Below are positions 1 through 8,078 of a stretch of DNA of 44,988 bases, piece by piece. Numbering within the stretch: position 1 is the first letter of the stretch; each line of letters begins with the position of its first letter. Below the pieces are notes generated by a model. That model worked only from the letters and a program-made list of their open reading frames with translations, had not been told where the DNA came from and did not search any database. Origin of the DNA: an uncultured Prevotellaceae bacterium (GTDB lineage Bacteria > Bacteroidota > Bacteroidia > Bacteroidales > Bacteroidaceae). The position numbers were made by a program, and so were the translations under genes. The stretch is from contig ONOG01000035.1 in assembly GCA_900319385.1 (NCBI GenBank), positions 1 to 44,988 on the forward strand, in the 5' to 3' direction.

Positions 1-567
1 CTTAATAATGAAATGATAAAGTTGTCCCGAGTTGTCCTTTGTTGTCCCGAGTTGTCTTCTAAAAAAATCCCGAAAGTTGAGTTTTCTGACTAAAAATCCT
101 TGTTTTCCGCTTTGCGAAAAGCATTTTCACGTAACGGATCCCGATTTATTTCATTTTTGTCCGCCGACGGACCGTCGGTAGTCCGCCGTCTGAGCGTCGG
201 CAAAGCGCCGTTTACCCTGTCGGTTGTCCGCCGTCTGAGCGTCGGCAGTCCGCCGTCTGACGGCCGGCAAAGCGCCGTCTGCCGATAGGTTTGTCCGCCG
301 TCTGCCGACGCTGAGTCCGCCGACTACCGACACTCCGTCGGCGGACAAATGAAAAGTGAAAGGCAATAGAGTGAAAAGTGAAAGGCAGACAAGTGAAAAG
401 TGAAAGGTGAAAAGTGAAAAATGGGTCGGAAATCAACGCGTCGTGGCTGCGAAATTTCCGCACGAGCGGTTGGTCGCTGACTTCTGCGCGATTCTCAGCG
501 CACGAACGGGCAAGGCCGAAGTTGTCGAAATCGCAACTAACTCTGCCCGATTTCCGTCAAATGTTAA
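1..567 (+). repeat. Large dispersed repeat, copy 1 (left part missing)
   Basis: This is the right part of a composite repeat that recurs at 21162-21943 and 44677-44988. Bases 1-20 are the AT-rich central segment. Bases 21-60 are an array of 10-bp GTTGTCC-type units. Next come a conserved AT-rich stretch to about 155 and a GC-rich block of GTCCGCCGTCTG-like motifs (156-349) bounded by a perfect 16-bp inverted repeat, TTTGTCCGCCGACGGA and its complement. A GAAAAGTGAAAGG microsatellite (about 350-420) separates this from a tail ending in AAATGTTAA at 567, which matches the end of copy 2. Short open frames here are not supported as genes. Confidence 0.85.
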
Positions 568-640
568 AATGCCCAGCCTTCGGAACTCATCCAACGAAGC
601 CCCGAAGGGGCGACAGAGCATAGGCAGGGGCAATTTTTAC
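568..640. repeat. Small hairpin repeat (CCCAGCC...GCCCCGAAGGGGC)
   Basis: CCCAGCCTTCGG is followed about 20 bases later by GCCCC-GAA-GGGGC, a perfect 5-bp stem with a GAA loop. The same arrangement recurs in the nusA-rimP gap at 31755-31802. I recall similar elements in other Bacteroidales, but this was not checked. It abuts the end of the large repeat. Confidence 0.6.
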
Positions 641-689
641 TGGGTATCACTCATTAGAAACTCAACTCTCGGAAGTTATTGTTTATACC

Positions 690-895
690 ATGAATAGCAT
701 GAATAACATAAATGATGGTTTGCAAAGCGATAAGGGCCACCATGAATGGTGAAGCCTTACGGCTTTATTGCCTGCGGAGGAGGAATAGATGCGGAGCATC
801 CACCATTCATGGTCGCCTCTATTCATGGTTGACGACATGAATTCTAAGCATCCATGATGGGACATTGATTCATGTTATTCATCCAATTCATGGTG
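690..895. repeat. Nested palindromic repeat, locus A
   Basis: The core, 739-813, has arms ACCATGAATGGTG and CACCATTCATGGT that pair perfectly. Two smaller hairpins lie inside: AAGCC-TTAC-GGCTT (752-765) and GATGC-GGA-GCATC (788-800). Outer sequences rich in CATGAAT near 690-712 have complements near 870-895. The same architecture, with different arm sequence, is at 7490-7813. Bases 896-1050 show nothing further that I can assign. Confidence 0.75.
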
Positions 896-1051
896 TCAAT
901 ATTTGATATACACGGTGTCACAACTTTCGAAACTTGAAATATTTCATTTTCCGAGGTCATGGTCGCCACCCGAAAAGCTCGGGAGCGCTGTGCTTTGTAC
1001 GCAGCGAAGGACGTAATTTTGCGCCGTGCAAAAATTTTTGGTAATGTTTTC

Positions 1052-1082
1052 TTTGCATTTCGACGACTAATTTGTAACTTCG
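1052..1082 (+). promoter_or_regulatory. Bacteroidota-type promoter for pruA
   Basis: TTTG at 1052-1055, exactly 19 nt, then TAACTTCG at 1075-1082. This fits the TTTG-N19-TAnnTTTG consensus with one mismatch in the -7 box. Transcription would start near 1089, giving a leader of about 40 nt. Confidence 0.6.
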
Positions 1083-1129
1083 CAGTCGGAAGTTTTTGCA
1101 CACATTTTTCTAACTAAAACTAATACATT

Positions 1130-2755
1130 ATGCGCAATTCGATTATCAAGTTCCCTGTGCCGGCCAACGAGCCGGTCAAGGCTTATCTGGCCGGTTCGCC
1201 AGAGCGTGTGGCCCTCGAAGCTGAGCTCGAGCGCCAGTACAACACCGTCGTCGATATCCCCATCATCATCGGCGGCAAGGAGATACGTACGGGCGACGTG
1301 GGCGAGGTCCGCTGTCCGCACGACCACAAACATGTGCTTGCCCGCTACCACAAGGTCGGCGAGAAGGAAGTAGAGATGGCTGTCGAGGCCGCCATGAAGG
1401 CCTGGCAGGAGTGGTCGAAGACCGACTGGACGGTGCGTGCCGGCATCGTGCTCAAGATGGCAGAGCTGCTCGCCACCAAGTATCGCCCCATCATGAATGC
1501 GGCGTGCATGCTCGGACAGAGCAAAAACATCTACCAGGCCGAAATCGACTCCGCCTGCGAGACCATCGACTTCTTCCGCTACAACGTCCACTATGCGTCG
1601 AAGATCTACCAGATGCAGCCCAAGGACGGAGCCGGAAACATCAACCACACGGAGTATCGTCCGCTCGAAGGCTTCGTGCTGGCCGTCACCCCGTTCAACT
1701 TCACCTCCATCGCCTCCAACCTCTGCATGACGCCTGTGCTCATGGGCAACGTGGCTGTGTGGAAGCCCTCCACCACTTCGCTGCTCAGCAACTACTACCT
1801 CATGCAGCTGTATAAGGAGGCTGGGCTGCCCGACGGCGTGGTCAACTTCCTCCCAGGCAGCGGTGCCCTCATCGGCAAGGTCTGCACACAGTCGAAATAC
1901 TTCGCAGGAATCCACTTCACCGGCTCCACCGCCACGTTCAAGAGCCTCTGGCAGCAGGCCTGCTCCCACCTCGACAACTATATCTCCTATCCGCGCCTCG
2001 TGGGCGAGACCGGCGGCAAGGACTTCATCTTCGTCCATCCCTCGGCCGACCCGAAGGCGGTCGCCACGGCTGCCTTCTGCGGAGCCTACGAGTTCCAGGG
2101 ACAGAAGTGCTCGGCTGCCAGCCGCATGTATATCCCCAAGAGCCTCTGGCCCGAAGTGCTGGAAGACGTGAAGCGCATGGCGCAGGACGTAAAGATGGGC
2201 GACGTGCGTGACGCTTCGAACTTCATCAATGCCGTGATCGACGAAGCCTCGTTCGACAAGTGCAAGTCGTACATCGACTACGCCGAGCAGGCCAGCGACG
2301 CACGCGTCGTCATGGGTGGCAAGTGCGACAAGACGGTCGGCTGGTTCGTTGAACCCACCGTCATCGAAACCACCAACCCGCGTTTCAAGTCGATGGAAGA
2401 AGAAATCTTCGGCCCCATCCTCACCGTCTATCCCTACGACGACGACAAGGTGGACGAGACCGTCCGTCTGTGCGACGAGACATCGCCCTACGGCCTCACC
2501 GGCGCCGTCTTCGGTCGCGACCGCATGGCCGTCGAGAAGATTGCTGACCAGCTCTGCTACGCCGCCGGCAACTTCTACATCAACGACAAGCCCACCGGTG
2601 CCGTGGTCGGCATGCAGCCCTTCGGCGGCGCACGTGCTAGCGGTACGAACGACAAGGCCGGCGGCGAGTTCAACCTTATCCGCTGGATCATCCCCCGCGT
2701 CATCAAGGAAACACTCGTCAGCCCCACCGACTATCGGTACACGTATCTGAAGTAG
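1130..2755 (+). CDS. pruA: L-glutamate gamma-semialdehyde (1-pyrroline-5-carboxylate) dehydrogenase
   Basis: NAD-dependent oxidation of glutamate semialdehyde, the open form of pyrroline-5-carboxylate, to glutamate: the last step of proline and hydroxyproline breakdown, in the cytoplasm. The 541 residues match the length of the stand-alone P5C dehydrogenase. The aldehyde dehydrogenase fold is clear: TPFNFTSIA and WKPS for nucleotide binding, GSTATF, the general-base Glu293 in VGETGGKDF, the nucleophile Cys327 in FQGQKCSAASR, and PFGGARASGTNDKAGG near the C-terminus. There is no fused proline dehydrogenase. The ATG at 1130 is preceded by an A-rich leader and a good promoter. A 19-bp inverted repeat follows the stop. 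HypD, which makes its substrate, lies 5.3 kb downstream. Function is very secure from sequence. Confidence 0.96.
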   Translation: MRNSIIKFPVPANEPVKAYLAGSPERVALEAELERQYNTVVDIPIIIGGKEIRTGDVGEVRCPHDHKHVLARYHKVGEKEVEMAVEAAMKAWQEWSKTDWTVRAGIVLKMAELLATKYRPIMNAACMLGQSKNIYQAEIDSACETIDFFRYNVHYASKIYQMQPKDGAGNINHTEYRPLEGFVLAVTPFNFTSIASNLCMTPVLMGNVAVWKPSTTSLLSNYYLMQLYKEAGLPDGVVNFLPGSGALIGKVCTQSKYFAGIHFTGSTATFKSLWQQACSHLDNYISYPRLVGETGGKDFIFVHPSADPKAVATAAFCGAYEFQGQKCSAASRMYIPKSLWPEVLEDVKRMAQDVKMGDVRDASNFINAVIDEASFDKCKSYIDYAEQASDARVVMGGKCDKTVGWFVEPTVIETTNPRFKSMEEEIFGPILTVYPYDDDKVDETVRLCDETSPYGLTGAVFGRDRMAVEKIADQLCYAAGNFYINDKPTGAVVGMQPFGGARASGTNDKAGGEFNLIRWIIPRVIKETLVSPTDYRYTYLK

Positions 2756-2765
2756 AGACCCACCC

Positions 2766-2835
2766 ATCAAGGATTTTAAGGATGAAAAGGATGACTGCAA
2801 AACATCTTTTACCATCCTTAAAATCCTTGATTTTT
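2766..2835 (+). terminator. Inverted repeat with T-run, possible terminator after pruA
   Basis: Bases 2766-2784 (ATCAAGGATTTTAAGGATG) and 2813-2831 are perfect 19-bp complements around a 28-nt loop, and the right arm runs into TTTTT. It starts 10 bp after the pruA stop and ends 15 bp before the next ATG. It may terminate or attenuate read-through into the lipoprotein gene. The long loop makes it less canonical. Confidence 0.5.
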
Positions 2836-2850
2836 ATACCACAAACAACA

Positions 2851-3717
2851 ATGAAAAAGATTCTTCTTTGGGCGATGGCAGCCTTCGCTGTTGCTGCCTG
2901 CCAACAGACAAAAACGACAAATGACGATGTCGTGGCTCCTGAGGACACCATCAACATTCCCGAATGTGTGGTCACTGGCGTGCCCGACAGCCTACACCTC
3001 GACCCCTTCTACAAGAAATATGTCGATGTGAACGGACTGCCGCTCATCTCCTCGTGGCGCGTGCCCGACTCGGCCTTCGTCGCTGCCCACCGCACACTCT
3101 ATGCCATGACCTGCATGCTGCCGCCAGCCGTGCTCGACTCGATGGTGGCACGCGGCACACGCATCGCCATCATGGCACGCTACGAGGGCACTACCGACAT
3201 CCCTGAGCACCACCACCTCATCAACGACACCACGCTCAACTGGGACCTCCGCGCCCGCGGACTCGGCGGCGACCTGAGCCTCCCGCTCACCTCCTGTGCC
3301 GAGGAGAACGTGCTCGGCTACCAAATCGACAAATACCATGCCGAGGACATCCTCATCCACGAGTTCGCCCACTCCATCCACCTCATCGGACTCATGCTCG
3401 CCGTACCCGACTTCGACAGCCGGCTGAAGACCTGCTACGAGAACGCCAAGGCCCGTGGCATCCTCGACGGAACCTACCGCATCACCGACAAGGAGGAATA
3501 CTTCGCCGAGGGCATCCAGGACTGGTTCAACACCAATGCCGAGATGGACCACCCCGACGGCAAGCACAACTACGTCAACACCCGCGAAGAACTGGAGGAG
3601 TTCGACCCCGACCTCTACAACCTCATCGCCGAATACTTCCCGAAGACTTCGCTGCACATCAGCAAACACAAGAAAGTAAACAACATCACTCGCGCCGACT
3701 ACCATGACAATAAGTAA
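2851..3717 (+). CDS. Putative zincin-like metallopeptidase lipoprotein
   Basis: I do not recognise the exact family. The chosen ATG at 2851 gives MKKILLWAMAAFAVAAC, a lipoprotein signal peptide with Cys17 as lipidation site. An upstream in-frame ATG at 2782 would bury this signal and sits inside the inverted repeat, so I rejected it. The 288-residue protein carries His170-Glu171-Phe-Ala-His174 in ILIHEFAHSIH and, 46 residues later, Glu220 in YFAEGIQDWF, an HExxH plus E arrangement typical of zinc peptidases of the gluzincin type. Activity is inferred, not proven. Its last 14 bases overlap the aminopeptidase P gene, so the two are probably co-translated, suggesting a role in peptide supply at the envelope. 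Confidence 0.75.
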   Translation: MKKILLWAMAAFAVAACQQTKTTNDDVVAPEDTINIPECVVTGVPDSLHLDPFYKKYVDVNGLPLISSWRVPDSAFVAAHRTLYAMTCMLPPAVLDSMVARGTRIAIMARYEGTTDIPEHHHLINDTTLNWDLRARGLGGDLSLPLTSCAEENVLGYQIDKYHAEDILIHEFAHSIHLIGLMLAVPDFDSRLKTCYENAKARGILDGTYRITDKEEYFAEGIQDWFNTNAEMDHPDGKHNYVNTREELEEFDPDLYNLIAEYFPKTSLHISKHKKVNNITRADYHDNK

Positions 3718-5101
3718 CGACACCTACGGCCGACGCCGCGCACAACTCAAACGCGACATGGGCAGCGGCCTGCTGCTCTTCCTGGGCAACGGCGAGGTAG
3801 GCATGAACTATGCCGACAACACCTACCGTTTCCGTCAGGACAGTTCCTTCCTCTACTTCTTCGGACTGGACTACCCCGACCTCGCAGCCGTCATCGACAT
3901 CGACGAAGACCGCGAAATCGTCTTCGGCAACGAGCTCACCATCGACGACATCGTCTGGACGGGACTTCAGCCCACGCTCCACGAAAAGGCCGAGCGCTAC
4001 GGCATCCGCGAGACCAAGCCGATGGCCGAGCTCGCCCACTACATCGCCCGCGCACAGAGCCGCGGCCAGGCCATCCACTTCCTGCCGCCCTACCGCGGCG
4101 ACCACAAGGTGTGGCTCTACGAACTGCTGGGCACACAGCCCGCAGAGCAGGCCGACCGTGCCTCCGTCCCCTTCATCAAGGCAATCGTGAAGCAGCGCAT
4201 CCACAAGACCGACGAAGAGATCCTCGCCATCGAAGAGAGCGTCGATATCAGCACCGAGATGCACCTCGCCGCCTACCGTAAGGTGCGCCCAGGCGTCCAC
4301 GAAAGCGAAGTCGCCGCCGTCGTCGAGGAGGTGGCGTGCCGCCATGGCAACCAACTGGCCTTCCCCACCATTGCCACGGTGCAGGGACAGGTGCTCCACA
4401 ACCACGGCTTCATCCACGAGCTGAAGGAAGGCGACATCTTCCTGCTCGACGCCGGAGCCGAGACCAAGATGCACTACGCCGGCGACCTCTCGTCGGCCAT
4501 GCCCGTGGGCGAACGCTTCACGGAGCGGCAGAAGACCATTTATGAGATACACCTGCGCTCGTTCTACGCCGCCGTCGATACGCTGAAGGTCGGCGTGCCC
4601 TTCCGCGACGCTCACATCGCCGCCGCCACCGCCATCTGCGAGGGAATGAAGGACCTCGGGCTGATGAAGGGCGATCCGGCCGAGGCAGCCCGCATCGGTG
4701 CCTACGCCCTGTTCTTCCCCTGCGGGCTGGGACACATGGTGGGGCTCGACGTGCACAACATGGAGAACCTCGGCGAGCAATACGTCGGCTACCTCGAGGG
4801 CGAAAAGAAATCGACGCAGTTCGGATTCAAGTCGCTTCGTCTGGCCCGTCCGCTCGAACCCGGCTTCGTCTTCACCATCGAGCCAGGCATCTATTTCATC
4901 CCCGAGCTGATGGACAAGTGGGAGGCTGAACGGCAGTTCACCGACTTCATCTGCTACGACCGCCTGCAGCCCTGGCGCGACTTCACCGGCCTGCGCAACG
5001 AACTCAACTACGCCGTCATGGCCGACGGCAGCGTCCGTCTGCTCGGCACGATTCAGAAGCCGATGACGGTCGATGAGGTCTATGCCGCCAAGAACGGCTG
5101 A
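3704..5101 (+). CDS. pepP: Xaa-Pro aminopeptidase (aminopeptidase P, M24B)
   Basis: Releases the N-terminal residue from peptides with proline (often also hydroxyproline) in second position. Its 465 residues have the aminopeptidase P N-terminal domain (about 1-165) and the pita-bread catalytic domain. All five dinuclear-metal ligands are visible: Asp249 (LLDAGAE), Asp261 (YAGDLSS), His344 (GLGHMVGLDVHN), Glu393 (TIEPGIYF) and Glu433 (RNELNYAV). No signal peptide is seen, so it should be cytoplasmic. The ATG at 3704 lies inside the end of the upstream lipoprotein gene. A strong hairpin follows the stop. With pruA upstream and hypD downstream the context points to imino-acid peptide use. Confidence 0.93.
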   Translation: MTISNDTYGRRRAQLKRDMGSGLLLFLGNGEVGMNYADNTYRFRQDSSFLYFFGLDYPDLAAVIDIDEDREIVFGNELTIDDIVWTGLQPTLHEKAERYGIRETKPMAELAHYIARAQSRGQAIHFLPPYRGDHKVWLYELLGTQPAEQADRASVPFIKAIVKQRIHKTDEEILAIEESVDISTEMHLAAYRKVRPGVHESEVAAVVEEVACRHGNQLAFPTIATVQGQVLHNHGFIHELKEGDIFLLDAGAETKMHYAGDLSSAMPVGERFTERQKTIYEIHLRSFYAAVDTLKVGVPFRDAHIAAATAICEGMKDLGLMKGDPAEAARIGAYALFFPCGLGHMVGLDVHNMENLGEQYVGYLEGEKKSTQFGFKSLRLARPLEPGFVFTIEPGIYFIPELMDKWEAERQFTDFICYDRLQPWRDFTGLRNELNYAVMADGSVRLLGTIQKPMTVDEVYAAKNG

Positions 5102-5123
5102 GTAAACATCTCCCCCTGACGGA

Positions 5124-5163
5124 ACGCGGGTGTCGGCAGACTGGCTGCCGACACCCGCGTTTG
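5124..5163 (+). terminator. Hairpin terminator after pepP
   Basis: ACGCGGGTGTCGGCAG (5124-5139) pairs perfectly with 5145-5160 around a 5-nt loop, a 16-bp GC-rich stem followed by TTTG. The T-run is short. It sits between the plus-strand pepP and the convergent minus-strand gene ending at 5193, so it may serve both. Confidence 0.75.
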
Positions 5164-5192
5164 CTGTGGTGGTGAATGGATAGATGGTGAGT

Positions 5193-6632
5193 TTACTTGC
5201 GCTGCTTGGCACCGAAGGCACCGTTACGAGCCTTGGCCATAATCATACTGCCTACATCCAAGCGGACTTTACCCTCGAAACTGATGTTGAAGTCCTCGTC
5301 GCTGTTAAGCACGCTGCTGACTTCCACCTTCGTGTTGCCCTCGTCATCGACTTCAATGAAGCACGTACCACTCTTGAAGTCACTGCCACTTTCATACCAA
5401 CTGTCAGTATTATCATAGAGGCCCAGCGTCCAAGACGAGTCCTCCCATAGGGTCGTCAGGTCGAGGGTCTGGCCAAGGAACTTGGCAGGCATATCAACTT
5501 CACCCACGAAGTTCCGGTCCGAGTCGTAGAATGAGATTGCATACGCGTTAACGTCCGGGTAAAAGTTCAAATAGACAGCATCGACGGCGGAGGTGGTGCC
5601 GTTGCAAGTCACGGTGCCAGCGCCAGACCATTCGGGGGGAGCCACAGAGGACACATCCGTGAATTTTCCTTCGTAGGATGCTGAGCAGCTAATGTCAATA
5701 TCAACACTGCTATCGTGAACCACGGCATCGGACAGAGTCAGTTTCACCTCGCCCGTTTCGGCATCGATTGCTACGCTGATGCTGCCCGACTTGACGTCAC
5801 CATTAGACACTTGATACCAACTATGCCGGCTTTTACTTGAGACATACACTCCTAACCAAGTTGAGTACTTTGCTGTCCCGGGAATGTCGAGGAGTTGATG
5901 TGTATCGCCATCGGCAAATTCAGCGGCAAGGTCAACACTGAGCAATTGATGATCGACGTCATCATAAAAAGAAAGATAATACCCGTCATACACCCAGTTA
6001 TACTCGACGGTAACCCGCCTGATTGTATAGTCCGTGCCGTCGATGGTCACAGAACCCGTGCCATAGACGGGCTTATCGACGTAGATGACAGCAGGCGAGA
6101 CACGCTCCACGGAAGCCCACGTGCCATGATCTTGATAGATTTCGTACGACGAATGGGTCAAGTTCCGATATTCATAGCCATCCTCGGTGAAAGAGCACGT
6201 GCCTTTGGTGGGATCTGTAGCATCGGGACTGAAGCAGTCGGACACACCCATTTCGGGTGTTTCAATCCACTTCACATACTGGTCGGCCAGGGGGGCATAG
6301 ATGGGATCGGTGCAGTCGGCCTTGACGTGGTAGAAGGTCACGACGCGGTCACTGCGGAAGTCACGGCAGAGCTTGTCGAACACAGGGAGGGGGAAGCCGG
6401 AACGCGGAGAGGTGATGTACCACTGTCCACCGAGCATTTCGAGGGCTTCATCGACCGTTGTGGGGACCACGAGTCGCTCTTCTTCGACGAAGGTAATCTG
6501 CTTCACCTTCTCTGTTTCAATCTTGGTGACGTTGCCATCGACATCTTCGACCACCATCTTGGTGACCGTCTCTTGCGCCATGGCGCTGGCAGCTGTGCCG
6601 AGCAGAGCTGCAAGGAATAGAATCTTTTTCAT
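5193..6632 (-). CDS. Secreted protein with an internal duplication, function unknown
   Basis: The 479-residue product begins with a clear signal peptide (MKKILFLAALLGTAASAMAQ) and an N-terminal strand pattern ending KVKQITFVEEE, seen in many Prevotella surface proteins. The C-terminal half holds two related modules of about 130 residues (roughly 205-335 and 345-465). Each has a YxxSFYD strand, a VDxxAxF stretch, a WxLGxY strand, a WY then DxKSG segment and a final SxxGK. Aromatic and acidic residues are frequent, suggesting beta-sandwich domains that may bind a ligand. No catalytic motif is recognised. The gene starts 8 bp after its upstream neighbour's stop and is likely co-transcribed with it. 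Confidence 0.8.
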   Translation of the reverse strand: MKKILFLAALLGTAASAMAQETVTKMVVEDVDGNVTKIETEKVKQITFVEEERLVVPTTVDEALEMLGGQWYITSPRSGFPLPVFDKLCRDFRSDRVVTFYHVKADCTDPIYAPLADQYVKWIETPEMGVSDCFSPDATDPTKGTCSFTEDGYEYRNLTHSSYEIYQDHGTWASVERVSPAVIYVDKPVYGTGSVTIDGTDYTIRRVTVEYNWVYDGYYLSFYDDVDHQLLSVDLAAEFADGDTHQLLDIPGTAKYSTWLGVYVSSKSRHSWYQVSNGDVKSGSISVAIDAETGEVKLTLSDAVVHDSSVDIDISCSASYEGKFTDVSSVAPPEWSGAGTVTCNGTTSAVDAVYLNFYPDVNAYAISFYDSDRNFVGEVDMPAKFLGQTLDLTTLWEDSSWTLGLYDNTDSWYESGSDFKSGTCFIEVDDEGNTKVEVSSVLNSDEDFNISFEGKVRLDVGSMIMAKARNGAFGAKQRK

Positions 6633-6640
6633 AATGTTTG

Positions 6641-7120
6641 TTACTTTTTAATCTTAATGACTTGCTTGTCGGCACGGATCACGTACACGCCCTGCGGCTC
6701 GGCGGTGAGCGGCAGGTCGAGCTGTCCGTTGCTGCCTACGCGTGCCTGGCGCAGCAGCTGTCCGGCGGCGTTATACACTTGCACCATCGTGCCGGCAGCG
6801 AAGCCGGCCAGGCGCACACCGTCCTGCGTGGCACGGACGAGGCGGCTGTCCTGCGTGGCGCGGCTGATGGCGGTGGGAATGTCCACCTTGGCAAAGTCCA
6901 TCTTGTCGATGTCGGCCAGCGCATGACGCGCACTCACCTCGCTGGCGGTCACCACCAGTTCGGTGCCTTCGTACGTGAGTACGGGACGTTCGGGCAGGAT
7001 GTAGGTCACGGTCGTGGCGTCCTTCTGATGGAGGACGAGCGCATCGACCGTCATCATCTCCTGCGCTGCTGCCATGCGTGCGACGGCGAGCAGCAAGACG
7101 AGTAGTACGGTTTTCTTCAT
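6641..7120 (-). CDS. Small secreted protein with type IX secretion-like C-terminal tail
   Basis: The 159-residue product has a signal peptide (MKKTVLLVLLLAVARMAAAQ), a short beta-rich domain (about 21-75), and a C-terminal region (about 100-159) resembling a type A Por sorting tail: VRLAGFAAGTMVQVYNAAGQ, then GVYVIRADKQVIKIKK. Such tails direct cargo through the type IX system to the cell surface. The small body is like the strand domain of its downstream partner. It is first in the two-gene unit, with a promoter-like site at 7167-7198. Real function is unknown. It may be an accessory or assembly partner of the 479-residue protein, but that is inference. Confidence 0.8.
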   Translation of the reverse strand: MKKTVLLVLLLAVARMAAAQEMMTVDALVLHQKDATTVTYILPERPVLTYEGTELVVTASEVSARHALADIDKMDFAKVDIPTAISRATQDSRLVRATQDGVRLAGFAAGTMVQVYNAAGQLLRQARVGSNGQLDLPLTAEPQGVYVIRADKQVIKIKK

Positions 7121-7166
7121 ACGGTTTGGGGGTTAAATGAATAATAAGGTTGCCTGTTCTCTGCGA

Positions 7167-7198
7167 CAAAGATACGTTTTTTTTGCACGTGTGGCAAG
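7167..7198 (-). promoter_or_regulatory. Probable promoter for the secreted-protein pair
   Basis: Read on the minus strand: CTTG (7195-7198), 20 nt, then TATCTTTG (7167-7174). The -7 box is perfect and the -33 box matches three of four bases. Confidence 0.5.
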
Positions 7199-7376
7199 AA
7201 AAATATTCAAAAAATACGCGATTCACGTTATTTTATTGGGATTTTTTTGTGAAATCGGGGCAATTTCGGCGGAAGAAGTCCCGAGGGGACGAAGGACCAC
7301 GCCGCACCCCAAACTCCGCCACGCCGCGCCCCAAACTCCGCCACGCCGCACCACCGACTCGGCTGCTGCGCCGACC

Positions 7377-7470
7377 AAACTCAAAATATCACTGATATTT
7401 TTGAAAATCTCAATGGAATTTGTAAGAATATCAGTGGTATTTGTAGAAATATCAATGATATTTTGAGTTT
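7377..7470. repeat. 21-bp-period repeat with inverted ends, copy 1
   Basis: Perfect 15-bp inverted ends AAACTCAAAATATCA (7377-7391) and TGATATTTTGAGTTT (7456-7470) enclose units of about 21 bp built as ATATCAvTGgwATTTgTrra. A GC-rich flank (about 7280-7376) contains CCACGCCGC motifs. The same element, in opposite orientation and with a similar GC-rich flank, is at 32651-32744. The frame encodes heptads such as KISLIF, but no start context supports a gene. Confidence 0.75.
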
Positions 7471-7489
7471 ATTCCGTGGATGACATGAT

Positions 7490-7813
7490 TTTATACCATG
7501 AATGGCATGAATGTAAACCGTGGACTTCAGAATTTTATACCATGAATGTCATGAATGTAAACCATGAATTATTTCTAATGAGTTCTAATTTTTTTCTCTA
7601 TATTCCTTTATTGCAACCATGAATTAGGAAGCCTTACGGCTTTATTGCCTGCTGAAGGGGAATAGATGCGGAGCATCCCTAATTCATGGTTGCCTAAGGC
7701 AAAATATTTTGAAAACTCAGACAACCCGCAGGCAAAATTAGAAATAATTAGAAATAATTCATGGTATAAAATTATCGCATCCTCGGTTTACATTCATGCC
7801 ATCCATGTTATAT
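7490..7813. repeat. Nested palindromic repeat, locus B
   Basis: Three concentric inverted repeats share one centre near 7653. The outer arms are 7490-7520 and 7784-7813, nearly perfect and containing GGCATGAATGTAAACC. The middle arms are 7561-7579 and 7747-7765, perfect over 19 bp. The core arms are 7613-7628 (GCAACCATGAATTAGG) and 7678-7693, perfect over 16 bp. The core holds hairpins AAGCC-TTAC-GGCTT (7629-7642) and GATGC-GGA-GCATC (7665-7677), identical to those of locus A at 739-813. Between 7814 and 8040 I see nothing else of note. Confidence 0.8.
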
Positions 7814-8045
7814 AATTTACAAGTTCATGGAATAAAAAAAATCGGGTTTACACGTCAATCTTTTGAAATCTGGACGTCAATGGGGCGTATGGGTGCTTGG
7901 GAACTCCTGGGCTTGTGCATGACTCCCATGTTGTTTACCTGTCAATGGAGTTCAAGACATCCTCACTCTATGGCAGGTGCCTTGCCCGTGTATGCTCAGC
8001 CAAAATATTTTGCCCGAAATGGTGGCGATGTGGAAAATGTTTGTT

Positions 8046-8053
8046 AACTTTGC
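8046..8053 (+). promoter_or_regulatory. -7 element upstream of hypD
   Basis: TAACTTTG followed by CAG is a perfect TAnnTTTG box 26 bp before the ATG. No convincing TTTG is present 19-21 nt upstream, so the promoter is only partly supported and may need an activator. Confidence 0.4.
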
Positions 8054-8078
8054 AGCTGAGAATCTAAACACACACAAT

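Noticed and set aside
156..349. CRISPR array in the GTCCGCCGTCTG repeats
   Set aside because: Units are degenerate, spacing is irregular and there are no unique spacers or cas genes. The inverted ends and the match to copy 2 show a dispersed repeat.
407..697. Open frame of 96 codons at the left end
   Set aside because: It spans the microsatellite, the repeat tail and a hairpin repeat and shows no protein-like composition.
7796..8047. Open frame of 83 codons upstream of hypD
   Set aside because: It starts within the palindromic arm, ends at the hypD -7 box and has no recognisable motif or signal peptide.
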